A stretch of DNA of 26,719 bases from a virus: IMG/VR virus record IMGVR_UViG_3300021960_000426, positions 1-26,719 of that record; one strand, given 5' to 3'. Below the pieces are notes generated by a model. The model made no database searches and was not told the DNA's origin. It saw only the letters and a program-made list of their open reading frames with translations. Within the stretch, counting starts at the first letter, position 1. Each line of letters begins with the position of its first letter. The translations under genes and the position numbers were made by a program. Below, piece by piece: positions 7,984-14,620 of the stretch.

Positions 7984-8635
7984 TGAATTTGAAAATATTA
8001 AAAAATATAAATTTAGTCCAGAGGATGAAAATACAAACGATATACGATTGAGGGAGTTAGATGATCTGGCAAAGTATCTACCCAGTTGGGGACTCAATGT
8101 TGAACTTGGTGTGTATAACGGTGTCACTATTGGTTGCTTGGCAACTGCTAGACCAGAACTAGAGTTTCATGGTTTCGATTCCTTTGAAGGGTTACCCGAA
8201 GATTGGGACATGGGTCAGAAGAATGTAAAAGCAGAAGCATTTGATCGTAAAGGCGAATTACCAGAGGTTCCAGAAAATGTTAAATTATATAAAGGATGGT
8301 TTAATGAAACCCTCCCTCCTTTCCTCACTGAGGCACTTTCTCCCATTTCTTTTCTTCATGTGGACTGCGACATTTATAGTAGCACTGATTACTCACTGAA
8401 CCTATTGAATGATCGGATCGTGCCCGGTACGATTATTCGTTTCGATGAATTGTCGTGTTGGAGATGGGTGTTTAATGAAGCATCACCGAAAGGAAAAGCG
8501 AATCGTGTAATGTACACTACATGGAAAGATCATGAATGGAAAGCAATGAATGAGTGGTTAGAGAAATATGATCGCAAAGTAGTTCCTATTTCGCGCAACT
8601 GGTTCCAAGGAGCAACCGTAATAGTAACTCAATGA
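7973..8635 (+). CDS. SAM-dependent O-methyltransferase, TylF/macrocin type
   Basis: 220 residues. The Rossmann motifs run in order: VELGVYNGVT (residues 43-52, SAM glycine loop), H-G-F-D-S-F-E-G-L-P (66-75), FLHVDCDIYSST (127-138) and I-R-F-D-E-L (155-160). This spacing and the D-S-F-E-G-L-P signature are those of the TylF/MycF family, Mg-dependent O-methyltransferases acting on sugar hydroxyls; homologues are common in polysaccharide clusters and marine phages. It is the first gene of modification island 1 and overlaps the endonuclease end by 11 bases. Probable role: capping or decorating a sugar placed by the neighbouring glycosyltransferases. The acceptor is unknown. Confidence 0.85.
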   Translation: MKISEFENIKKYKFSPEDENTNDIRLRELDDLAKYLPSWGLNVELGVYNGVTIGCLATARPELEFHGFDSFEGLPEDWDMGQKNVKAEAFDRKGELPEVPENVKLYKGWFNETLPPFLTEALSPISFLHVDCDIYSSTDYSLNLLNDRIVPGTIIRFDELSCWRWVFNEASPKGKANRVMYTTWKDHEWKAMNEWLEKYDRKVVPISRNWFQGATVIVTQ

Positions 8636-9303
8636 TTATATCGCATAAGCATAAGTTTGTTTTCCTTAAAACAAGAAAGACCGCAGGTTCCACACTAGAG
8701 AAACTCTTGTTCCCTTACTTGGGACCAAAGGATGTCTGCACTGGTTCACCTCGTGACGACACTCCTCGTATCAATACATCTTTAGAAGATGGTCATGTAT
8801 CGTGGGATGAAATTCAATCATTGTATCCAAACGAGTTTCGAGATTACTTCAAGTTCACCATCGAACGCAATCCGTGGGACAAGGTAGTTAGTGCATACTA
8901 TTGGCACAAGATTGCCAAAAAAAATCTTTTTGGATCAATGTCATTCGAAGAATATGTTACAACACGTGATGCAGTTTTTGTATTAATTCCGTCGATAGAT
9001 CCTGATCAAGACAATCTTTTTTTGGGATTTAAAGAAAGATTGCCAACCGATTGGTTGCGATACGCAGATCGACAAGATGTTAATCAGATGAATATCGTAT
9101 ACAAGTATGAAGAAATGGATACGATGTATGAAGATTTAAATCAACGATTCGGACTTGACATCAAGAATTGGAAAAATACCAGACTTAAAAGTGACACTCG
9201 CAAGATACTCGACTATCGCAAACTATATACTAATGTTACCATCGATGTGGTGGCAGAGACATTCGCAAAAGAAATCAAAACATTTGGATACACATATGAG
9301 TGA
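8632..9303 (+). CDS. Sulfotransferase family protein
   Basis: 223 residues, with an ATGA overlap to the methyltransferase. The 5'-phosphosulfate loop is visible as F-L-K-T-R-K-T-A-G-S-T-L (residues 11-22) and the 3'-phosphate motif as R-N-P-W-D-K-V-V-S-A-Y (79-89). These are the two PAPS-binding elements of the Sulfotransfer_2 family. It would transfer sulfate from PAPS to a sugar hydroxyl or tyrosine. No PAPS synthesis gene is visible, so the donor must come from the host. The position between a methyltransferase and glycosyltransferases argues for a glycan substrate. Confidence 0.88.
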   Translation: MIISHKHKFVFLKTRKTAGSTLEKLLFPYLGPKDVCTGSPRDDTPRINTSLEDGHVSWDEIQSLYPNEFRDYFKFTIERNPWDKVVSAYYWHKIAKKNLFGSMSFEEYVTTRDAVFVLIPSIDPDQDNLFLGFKERLPTDWLRYADRQDVNQMNIVYKYEEMDTMYEDLNQRFGLDIKNWKNTRLKSDTRKILDYRKLYTNVTIDVVAETFAKEIKTFGYTYE

Positions 9304-10099
9304 AACGATTGAACTATTCGTTGGGTGTGCGCCTAATGGTGAAGACGCAGAGTCGCAAATGGTATTGGAGTATACTGCGAGGAAACATTCGTCGCTCCCT
9401 ATCAACATTCACTGGATGAAGCACAGCACTGATCCTAAGTCGTTTTGGTATGGTTGGAAGTCAGAGACTTGGGCAACTCCGTTCAGTGGGTTCCGTTGGG
9501 GCATTCCAGAGTTCTGTGGATTCAAAGGTCAAGCAATCTACATGGACTCCGACATGATTATTATGCATGATCTCGCAGAACTCTGGAACGAACCGTGGAA
9601 CGACACTGCTATTATCATGGGTAAAGGTGGATGGCGTTTCTGCGTATCGAAGTGGAACTGTGGTCGTGCTCGTATGGTATTGCCTGATGTGAATCAGATT
9701 CGTAATGCACCATATGCACACCAACAACTCGCACATGGACTACCACAGCATCCGCATCTTGAGCAAATCTTTGATCGTCAATGGAATAACTTTGATGGTG
9801 AGAATGATTCACTTGACGACATCAAGATTTTGCATTATACTGATATGAGTACGCAGATGCATTTCAAATACGCAATTCCTCGATTAGAAGAAAGTGGTAG
9901 AAAGCATTGGTATGACGGTGAGATCCGTCCACATCGTCGTCAAGATGTACAAGATTTATTTGATCAGATGTATGGTGAAGCATTAGATGCAATGTACTTA
10001 CCACAAGCATACGAATCAAAGCAGTGGATCGCATACCAGAAAGAGTCGCAGAAAGGTTATCGTGCGGCAAACGGATTTGATGTAACACAAGGTGAATAA
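9296..10099 (+). CDS. GT-A fold glycosyltransferase
   Basis: 267 residues from ATG 9296, which overlaps the sulfotransferase stop; the frame is open back to 9155 but that would lie inside the previous gene. The N-terminal strand ELFVGCAPNGED is followed by an acceptor-binding loop rich in W and G (W-Y-G-W, F-R-W-G-I-P-E). The nucleotide-sugar/metal motif is Y-M-D-S-D (DxD at 84-86) followed by I-I-M-H-D-L-A-E-L-W. This is the layout of GT8-like and related GT-A enzymes found in marine phage genomes. A late L-H-Y-T-D could supply the third metal ligand. The sugar and acceptor cannot be told from sequence. Confidence 0.8.
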   Translation: MSETIELFVGCAPNGEDAESQMVLEYTARKHSSLPINIHWMKHSTDPKSFWYGWKSETWATPFSGFRWGIPEFCGFKGQAIYMDSDMIIMHDLAELWNEPWNDTAIIMGKGGWRFCVSKWNCGRARMVLPDVNQIRNAPYAHQQLAHGLPQHPHLEQIFDRQWNNFDGENDSLDDIKILHYTDMSTQMHFKYAIPRLEESGRKHWYDGEIRPHRRQDVQDLFDQMYGEALDAMYLPQAYESKQWIAYQKESQKGYRAANGFDVTQGE

Positions 10100-11781
10100 T
10101 GACTGATAATTTTTATGGTGAAGTCCCCGTAGGGCAAGTATTTTTTTCTGCTTGTGATGCTAAATATTTTAAAAAGTTTGCTCCTGCCTTTGTGAGTAGT
10201 ATCGGTGCGAACAGTAGAAAAAATATTCATATTCATGTGATCAACCCAGACGAAGAGGTGTTTGCGTTAGCATGTTATCTCAACTCTTGTGTAAGTCAAC
10301 AAGTCACATACACATTTCAAGATACTGATCTATCAGAATTCTCCGATGAAGAAAAACGAGCACTCTATGCGTCGTTGCGATTTTTACTCGCACCTTTCCT
10401 ACTTGAAGACGCAGATGCATTGTTGATTCTAGACATTGACTGTATGGTAATGAAGAACTTTGAGTTCCCTGCTTGTCCCGTTGGATACTTCCCAAGAGAA
10501 CCATTAGAAGGAACCGTGGGTTGGGAAGCAGAGGGAACTAAGTGCGCCGCAGGATGTGTGTTTCTTGATCGATCCGCACTCAATGTCGCCAATGCGATTT
10601 CAGAAACTTTGAGTGAATTGGAAGTGCGTTGGTTTAATGATCAAATTGCATTGAATCATGTGATGACTCAAGTCCCAGAAGATTTTGTTCATAAGTTCGA
10701 CAGTGAATTTATGGACTGGGAGTTCAAGGAAGGTACTGCTATCTGGACAGGTAAAGGTCAACGAAAATATGACAACGAAACCTATGTTACCAAACAGCAC
10801 GAGTATCACGACGAGATCATGAACAACGAGTATGAAAAGGTGATCCTTGCACCACGATTGGACATCCCCTTTAAACGGTTTGATGGGTCTTTTAGTGCGG
10901 GGTCGGTGGACGAACCAATTCGTGAACACTGGAAAAATTTTATTAATCAAAAACGAGAAGAAGGATTTGAACAAATCATGTCGCCTCGTTGGATGTTCAA
11001 CTCAAAAATTGAAAAGTATTTTCCAAACGCAAAAGAACTTTTAGTTCCTCATGTAGAACAGCATAACTGGAACGGTGGATCTAATGCGTACTTCTATATG
11101 CAAACTGTGTTTCCGTGGTTGTTTACTGTTGATCCATTAGGATGGGCAGGTGGAGCATCATACATCGAATCATTTGATCCGAATGCAGAATATAGTGATG
11201 ATGCATATTATATGATGAAAGAAAAGTTGGGAGAGGGCAAGTTTGGTCATCTTCAATCAGATAAAACGCCGTGGCATTTGATCGAAAAGGATAATTACAT
11301 TGTTGTTCCTTTACAGTTACCGCACGACGAAACAATCAAGTACCACTCTGATTTTAGTGTAGAACACTTTGTAACCCAGTTATGTCATATGGCAAACACG
11401 AGAGACGACATTCCTCAAATTGTCTTCAAGGGACACCCAGTAAATTTTACATCAATGGCACCTCTCAAAGATATTATCGAAGGTGGATTTAAAAACGTTT
11501 TGTATGTTGCCGATGCAAACTTTAATGAGTTGGTAAAGAACGCTCAAGCAATGTTTGTTTTAAATGGTGGTAGTGGACAAGAGGCAATGTTGCATGGCAT
11601 TCCAGTTGTATGTTTTGGTCGGTGTGATTACGCACCTGCAGTGATTAAAGGGGACATTGATGATCCTGATCAAGCATTTGAAATGATGATGTATGACGAT
11701 CATGCTGAACGAATTGAGATGTATAAGAGATGGTACGATTGGTACATAAACAAAGTAGTAATTGACACGAATAAAACTTGA
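10099..11781 (+). CDS. Two-domain glycosyltransferase: GT8-like GT-A plus Kdo-transferase-like GT-B region
   Basis: 560 residues, with a TAATG overlap to the previous gene. Residues 10-260 look like a GT-A enzyme with L-L-I-L-D-I-D-C (DxD at 112-114), a G-C-V-F-L-D-R strand and W-F-N-D-Q-I-A-L. Residues 320-555 resemble capsule Kdo transferases and export proteins of the KpsC/KpsS type. They carry Y-I-V-V-P-L-Q-L-P-H-D (400-410), F-K-G-H-P (443-447), V-L-Y-V-A-D-A-N and an N-G-G-S-G-Q-E-A donor loop (489-496) followed by G-I-P-V-V-C-F-G. A single polypeptide could add two sugars in turn. The middle (260-320) may be a linker. The domain names are from motif recognition, not from a search. The stop overlaps the -35 box of the next promoter. 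Confidence 0.75.
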   Translation: MTDNFYGEVPVGQVFFSACDAKYFKKFAPAFVSSIGANSRKNIHIHVINPDEEVFALACYLNSCVSQQVTYTFQDTDLSEFSDEEKRALYASLRFLLAPFLLEDADALLILDIDCMVMKNFEFPACPVGYFPREPLEGTVGWEAEGTKCAAGCVFLDRSALNVANAISETLSELEVRWFNDQIALNHVMTQVPEDFVHKFDSEFMDWEFKEGTAIWTGKGQRKYDNETYVTKQHEYHDEIMNNEYEKVILAPRLDIPFKRFDGSFSAGSVDEPIREHWKNFINQKREEGFEQIMSPRWMFNSKIEKYFPNAKELLVPHVEQHNWNGGSNAYFYMQTVFPWLFTVDPLGWAGGASYIESFDPNAEYSDDAYYMMKEKLGEGKFGHLQSDKTPWHLIEKDNYIVVPLQLPHDETIKYHSDFSVEHFVTQLCHMANTRDDIPQIVFKGHPVNFTSMAPLKDIIEGGFKNVLYVADANFNELVKNAQAMFVLNGGSGQEAMLHGIPVVCFGRCDYAPAVIKGDIDDPDQAFEMMMYDDHAERIEMYKRWYDWYINKVVIDTNKT

Positions 11782-11796
11782 CGCACTGCACAAGTT
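11775..11796 (+). repeat. Inverted repeat over the -35 region
   Basis: AACTTG (11775-11780) and CAAGTT (11791-11796) form a 6 bp dyad with a 10-base centre. One arm overlaps the stop codon of the GT gene and the -35 box; the other lies in the promoter spacer. It could be an operator or an RNA hairpin. Confidence 0.4.
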
Positions 11797-11806
11797 AAGG
11801 TATACT
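11778..11806 (+). promoter_or_regulatory. Sigma70-like early promoter
   Basis: TTGACG (11778-11783), a 17-base spacer and TATACT (11801-11806) lie ahead of the small gene at 11866. Each box differs from consensus at one position. Confidence 0.75.
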
Positions 11807-11810
11807 AATG

Positions 11811-11818
11811 TATAAATA
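11811..11818 (+). promoter_or_regulatory. Perfect T4-type late promoter TATAAATA
   Basis: It is an exact match to the T4 late octamer, in a non-coding gap, 48 bases before the ATG at 11866 and just after an early-type -10 box. The gene set downstream could be expressed both early and late. Confidence 0.6.
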
Positions 11819-11822
11819 AACC

Positions 11823-11837
11823 GTTACCACAAGTAAC
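11823..11837 (+). other. Small hairpin near expected late start
   Basis: GTTAC (11823-11827), CACAA loop and GTAAC (11833-11837) form a 5 bp stem right where a transcript from the octamer at 11811 would begin. It is weak by itself; its position parallels the hairpin at 2127. Confidence 0.3.
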
Positions 11838-11865
11838 CATTATTAACCTTGACTTGGAGAACCAA

Positions 11866-12072
11866 ATGATCAACACCACAAGTGTATATCAAACTACCTG
11901 CACAGTATGTGTAGCAATCAGAGACTTTTTTGTTCGTATCTATGATGCGTTTATCGAAGCACGAAGACTTCAGGCGGCAATGCAGACTGCACAGCATCTG
12001 AAGGCACACAACAGAGATTACCGTCACATGTCCCTTGGTGATATTGTGAATCAAATCATGGAACAGAAATGA
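11866..12072 (+). CDS. Small protein of unknown function
   Basis: 68 residues from ATG 11866, with GGAG (11856-11859) at good spacing; an upstream TTG in frame is not needed. The N-terminus (Thr-rich, two Cys in T-T-C-T-V-C) leads into a long helix-forming region with I-R-D-F-F-V-R-I-Y-D-A-F-I-E-A-R and an Ala/Gln-rich stretch. No family is recognised. It is the first gene after the dual promoter. It overlaps the next small gene by 4 bases. Confidence 0.75.
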   Translation: MINTTSVYQTTCTVCVAIRDFFVRIYDAFIEARRLQAAMQTAQHLKAHNRDYRHMSLGDIVNQIMEQK

Positions 12073-12209
12073 TCTCACTACTCATCGTTTTTCTGATGAT
12101 ATTTGAGACCACGTTCATGGATGCACAAGCAAAGTACAGATCTGTACTTGACGCAGAGACGCACAGGAGATTCGGAGAACATGTTTCCGTATACAGACGA
12201 AGAGTATGA
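12069..12209 (+). CDS. Small protein with hydrophobic N-terminus
   Basis: 46 residues. The start is the ATG of an ATGA overlap with the preceding stop. Residues 1-13 are strongly hydrophobic (S-L-L-I-V-F-L-M-I-F) and end in an acidic residue; the remainder is polar with a basic end (Y-R-R-R-V). It could be a short signal anchor or a membrane-associated peptide. No homologue is recognised. The coding call rests on overlap, length and the lack of another explanation for the gap. Confidence 0.55.
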   Translation: MISLLIVFLMIFETTFMDAQAKYRSVLDAETHRRFGEHVSVYRRRV

Positions 12210-12234
12210 GTGGTTTTTCGGACCACAGAAGTAA
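12181..12234 (+). CDS. Possible 17-residue peptide
   Basis: ATG 12181 follows GGAG (12174-12177) and AGGAG (12164-12168) and reads M-F-P-Y-T-D-E-E-Y-E-W-F-F-G-P-Q-K then stop. Acidic/aromatic mini-genes of this kind do occur between phage early genes, but the ORF is too short to be sure. It overlaps the end of the gene at 12069. Confidence 0.3.
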   Translation: MFPYTDEEYEWFFGPQK

Positions 12235-12246
12235 CTAAATAAGTGC

Positions 12247-12465
12247 ATGATTAGAAATATTTTCATTGCATTATTTACGGCATGGTTATCTCACATGCTG
12301 ATCGTGGCACTCATGGGAATATTCTATGATGTTCGTGAACTCAAAGAAGCACTGGGAGGGAATAGCACCCTCCCGATTTTCCTCCCCACATTAGCAATCT
12401 GTCTAATGTATCTTATCTATCATACAATCAAAACTCATAAAAAAATACAATCAAAAAACTCTTGA
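12247..12465 (+). CDS. Small membrane protein, two TM segments
   Basis: 72 residues. Predicted membrane helices are at about 5-25 (F-I-A-L-F-T-A-W-L-S-H-M core) and 43-62 (L-P-I-F-L-P-T-L-A-I-C-L-M-Y). The loop between them is polar (D-V-R-E-L-K-E-A) and the C-terminus strongly basic (K-T-H-K-K-I-Q-S-K), so a cytoplasmic tail is likely. No family is recognised. No clear ribosome site precedes ATG 12247. The gene ends just at the -35 box of the next promoter. Confidence 0.7.
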   Translation: MIRNIFIALFTAWLSHMLIVALMGIFYDVRELKEALGGNSTLPIFLPTLAICLMYLIYHTIKTHKKIQSKNS

Positions 12466-12489
12466 CCTAATCCTCAAACTCTGTATAAT
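12462..12489 (+). promoter_or_regulatory. Early promoter, cassette copy 1
   Basis: TTGACC (12462-12467), a 16-base spacer and TATAAT (12484-12489). The leader contains TTGAGAGGTATTGATT before ATG 12520, a shuffled version of the leader shared by the promoters at 13608, 22231 and 22982. Confidence 0.8.
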
Positions 12490-12519
12490 AGGTACTGTAG
12501 TCCTTGAGAGGTATTGATT

Positions 12520-12732
12520 ATGATTTGTCCAGTTTATAAGTTTGAAGCACACTTCACCAAAGGTATGATGAAGGGCATGGTTATGCCACAAGAAATGACA
12601 TTCACAGGCGAAGCAGAAGCATTCGATTGGGCATGTCGTGTGAATGATAACCATCGCATCGGTCACTGTGACTATTGGGTTTGCAATTTAGAACCAAATG
12701 GTTTTAAGGAGTTTGAAGATGTCAGAGTTTAA
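12520..12732 (+). CDS. Small conserved-looking phage protein, unknown
   Basis: 70 residues from ATG 12520 with GAGAGG eight bases upstream; the in-frame TTG at 12514 lies inside the leader. The protein has a Met-rich N-terminal part (F-T-K-G-M-M-K-G-M-V-M), then a region with G-E-A-E-A-F-D-W-A and a C-terminal C-D-Y-W-V-C. This looks like a compact beta-rich domain. Function is not recognised. It is the first gene behind an early promoter cassette. Confidence 0.75.
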   Translation: MICPVYKFEAHFTKGMMKGMVMPQEMTFTGEAEAFDWACRVNDNHRIGHCDYWVCNLEPNGFKEFEDVRV

Positions 12733-12940
12733 GGGAATGGTTGAAGTAACTGAAAAGTTGTTTGAATATCTAGATACGTTCACTGTTAACAGTGGTCGTG
12801 AGACTGCTCGTCAGATTATTTGGGACACATTGAGAAAAGATGCTATTGAGAATAAGATGCGTCAACTCCGTGCTCAGAATGTCTATGAGCAAGGTGCAAA
12901 AAAATATTATGCTAAATACGGTACTCAGAATGAATTCTAA
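12719..12940 (+). CDS. Small helical protein, unknown
   Basis: 73 residues from ATG 12719, preceded by AAGGAG (12706-12711). The sequence is all-helical in character, with a V-T-E-K-L-F-E-Y-L helix, G-R-E-T-A-R-Q-I-I-W, and a basic/polar end with A-K-K-Y-Y-A-K-Y-G. The frame is open upstream to 12698, but that lies within the preceding gene. No family is assigned. It is in operon with both neighbours through overlaps. Confidence 0.75.
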   Translation: MSEFKGMVEVTEKLFEYLDTFTVNSGRETARQIIWDTLRKDAIENKMRQLRAQNVYEQGAKKYYAKYGTQNEF

Positions 12941-13157
12941 TATTGCAAAGTGGATAGCATCTGTATTGTTTTTAACTGCCGCAGTATTGCTATCTTCTAA
13001 CAATGAGATAAGCAAGTATGGAATGATTCTGTTTTTGATTGGTCATATCATGCTGACTTTTGTCTTTTGTAAGTACAAAGACAACCCAATGATATTCCAA
13101 AACGCAGTATTCATTACTGTTGATGTATATGGTATTTACAACTGGTGGATAGTCTAA
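12930..13157 (+). CDS. Small three-TM membrane protein, PQ-loop/PnuC-like pattern
   Basis: 75 residues from ATG 12930, which overlaps the preceding stop. Three hydrophobic helices lie at about 7-22, 30-47 and 55-73. The last carries F-Q-N-A-V-F-I-T-V-D-V-Y-G-I-Y-N-W-W. The pattern N-x2-F-x4-D-x2-G-I-x-x-W is reminiscent of half-transporter repeats (SemiSWEET or PnuC type), which work as oligomers. The similarity is a pattern impression only. It would sit in the host inner membrane. Confidence 0.7.
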   Translation: MNSNIAKWIASVLFLTAAVLLSSNNEISKYGMILFLIGHIMLTFVFCKYKDNPMIFQNAVFITVDVYGIYNWWIV

Positions 13158-13547
13158 ATGAGCGAGATCGATGTGAGCAACGAAATACACGAGAAGTTCG
13201 AAGGTTCTACTATGTCCAAGGCAGGCCGTCTTGCAATGGAACTCGCTCAAGAAAAGAAACGTCTCGCTCAAGAACTCGCAGAACTCCAAGCAGAAGCAGA
13301 GGACTTGCGTCCTACCACTCCTACTGGTACAATCGACTACTATGCTAAATGGGGAGCAACATTCCTTGCTGTCATTGGCATTTTCCTCATGCAAGCAGAT
13401 GTACCATTCTATGGTAAGGTTTGCTATCTACTATCCTCGATTGGATGGGTTTATGTTGGTTCGGTGTGGAACGACAGAGCAATTTTGTTAGGAAGTGCAA
13501 TCACTGCAACTGCAACTGCTATGAACCTTATGAAGTATTTCGTCTAA
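13158..13547 (+). CDS. Coiled-coil plus three-TM membrane protein
   Basis: 129 residues, beginning on the base after the previous stop. Residues 22-50 are a Lys/Glu/Ala/Leu coiled coil (A-Q-E-K-K-R-L-A-Q-E-L). Hydrophobic helices follow at about 64-80 (W-G-A-T-F-L-A-V-I-G-I), 85-102 and 107-124 (A-I-L-L-G-S-A-I-T-A-T). The cytoplasmic coiled coil probably oligomerises the membrane part. Function is unknown. Together with the two other membrane proteins just upstream it suggests host envelope modification; lysis or superinfection exclusion are possible roles but unsupported. Confidence 0.75.
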   Translation: MSEIDVSNEIHEKFEGSTMSKAGRLAMELAQEKKRLAQELAELQAEAEDLRPTTPTGTIDYYAKWGATFLAVIGIFLMQADVPFYGKVCYLLSSIGWVYVGSVWNDRAILLGSAITATATAMNLMKYFV

Positions 13548-13566
13548 GTGCTTGATTTTTAAGCGC
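13548..13566 (+). other. Weak hairpin after membrane-protein gene
   Basis: GTGCTT (13548-13553) and AAGCGC (13561-13566) form a 6 bp stem with one G-U pair around a GATTTTT loop. No T-run follows, so terminator activity is doubtful. Confidence 0.25.
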
Positions 13567-13604
13567 ATAAAAATGTGAAAAAATACGAAAAAAAGCGCAT
13601 AAAA
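13561..13604 (+). repeat. Direct repeat AAGCGCATAAAA upstream of early promoter
   Basis: Identical 12-mers lie at 13561-13572 and 13593-13604, start to start 32 bases apart (about three helical turns). The second copy ends four bases before the -35 box at 13608. This is the arrangement expected of an activator site or a tandem binding site. Confidence 0.55.
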
Positions 13605-13607
13605 GTG

Positions 13608-13635
13608 TTGACTCTATTCCCCATTGTGGTATTCT
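13608..13635 (+). promoter_or_regulatory. Early promoter, cassette copy 2
   Basis: TTGACT (13608-13613), a 16-base spacer ending CCCATTGTGG and TATTCT (13630-13635). The leader ACATGTTGATTGAGAAGAG precedes ATG 13666. It shares the spacer end and leader with the copies at 22231 and 22982. Confidence 0.75.
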
Positions 13636-13665
13636 ATACATGTTGATTGAGAAGAGAGATAGATT

Positions 13666-13920
13666 ATGAATTTTAACGATATGATGAAACTTGCAGAACG
13701 CGGACATGAGTTCATTCGATACATGAAAGATTTCTACTGTTTAGAGACTGACGGTATCTACGGTGAAGAGTTCCAGTTCACTGAAGAAGAGATCGTTGAC
13801 GGTATCAACGAATATCTCAAGAACGAACAAGCAAAGAAAGATATTATGAAGTACGGTGCTGACACTGTTGATCGTGAAGCAGTCCGTGACATTATTTTGA
13901 CAATGCGAGGTGAAGCATAA
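13666..13920 (+). CDS. Small acidic protein, unknown
   Basis: 84 residues, the first gene behind the promoter at 13608, with a purine-rich GAAGAGAGA ribosome site. The protein is helical and acidic (F-T-E-E-E-I-V-D-G-I-N-E-Y) with a terminal R-E-A-V-R-D-I-I-L-T-M helix. No family is recognised. It is coupled to the next gene by TAATG. Confidence 0.75.
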   Translation: MNFNDMMKLAERGHEFIRYMKDFYCLETDGIYGEEFQFTEEEIVDGINEYLKNEQAKKDIMKYGADTVDREAVRDIILTMRGEA

Positions 13921-14324
13921 TGACTTTATTACAACACATTGAGTCTTTGAATGCTCAAGCACAGAAGTGGATGGATGCCAACCCCGGCGATTGGTGTTCT
14001 ATGTGGACTACCGATCTTGACCATTGGGCAGAGATGGGTGTCTTCACTGCTGACGATTTTATTCGTCACAACCTGATCGCTAGTATCAGTGATGCATCTA
14101 AGGATCTTTTTGGATTCAGGATGCGTATGGATTGGGACTCTATGACTACTGATGATCTTCAGAAGGAATACGATTCCATCTGTGAATCTTTGCGTTATGA
14201 GTTCGAACGTGAACAAGAGTGGGAGGCAGAACGTCTTGAAGAAGAACGCATTGCCGCTCAGGGATTGCAACTTGATTGCGAACCACTCCCTTATGAAGAG
14301 TATGCTTATTTGGAGACTGTATAA
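13920..14324 (+). CDS. Acidic phage protein with KDLFGFR motif
   Basis: 134 residues, markedly acidic. It has an N-terminal W-M-D-A-N-P-G-D-W-C motif, a central S-D-A-S-K-D-L-F-G-F-R-M-R segment followed by M-T-T-D-D-L-Q-K-E-Y-D, and a Glu-rich helix (E-R-E-Q-E-W-E-A-E-R-L-E-E-E-R). The KDxxGFR-then-MTxxDLxxEYD pattern recurs in small proteins of many tailed phages without a known function. Net negative charge would allow DNA mimicry, but this is only a thought. It is in operon, with TAATG junctions at both ends. Confidence 0.78.
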   Translation: MTLLQHIESLNAQAQKWMDANPGDWCSMWTTDLDHWAEMGVFTADDFIRHNLIASISDASKDLFGFRMRMDWDSMTTDDLQKEYDSICESLRYEFEREQEWEAERLEEERIAAQGLQLDCEPLPYEEYAYLETV

Positions 14325-14527
14325 TGAGAGTTGATAATCAAGAGATTCTGAACACGCTGAAAGATGCGGTTCAGTTTTTGGATTCTTCTGAGATTGCACA
14401 GACCAATGTTGGTATCAGTGCGTATGGTAGGGCATTGCGTATTCAGCGTTTGATCAATGCGATTGAGGCAGAGGTTGCCGAAGAAGATGCATACATAGAT
14501 ATGATGGCAGAACGTTTGGGATATTGA
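14324..14527 (+). CDS. Small helical protein, unknown
   Basis: 67 residues, TAATG-coupled to the preceding gene. It is alpha-helical with a central basic stretch (Y-G-R-A-L-R-I-Q-R-L) and an acidic C-terminal helix (A-E-V-A-E-E-D-A-Y-I-D-M-M-A-E-R). No domain is recognised. It is probably the third gene of the early operon from 13608. Confidence 0.7.
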   Translation: MRVDNQEILNTLKDAVQFLDSSEIAQTNVGISAYGRALRIQRLINAIEAEVAEEDAYIDMMAERLGY

Positions 14528-14528
14528 T

Positions 14529-14606
14529 ATGATTTATTTGCTTGGCATCCTTACTGGGTTTAGTATAATTTGGTTCTGGGAGATTTTTTCTCCATATGTT
14601 TGTTAA
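14529..14606 (+). CDS. 25-residue single-TM microprotein
   Basis: ATG 14529 begins two bases after the previous stop. The peptide is essentially one hydrophobic helix (Y-L-L-G-I-L-T-G-F-S-I-I-W-F-W-E-I-F) with a short tail ending V-C. It resembles the microproteins at 22286, 24563 and 25448 in size, position and composition. The coding call rests on this pattern. Confidence 0.5.
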   Translation: MIYLLGILTGFSIIWFWEIFSPYVC

Positions 14607-14620
14607 CTTTGTAAAATATT

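Noticed and set aside
8001-8016. TATAAATT as late promoter
   Set aside because: It is inside the methyltransferase coding region near its start, in an A/T-rich stretch; no gene start follows at a suitable place.
12235-12242. CTAAATA before the gene at 12247 as a late promoter
   Set aside because: Only 6 of 8 matches to the T4 octamer, and the expected start would fall inside the coding region.
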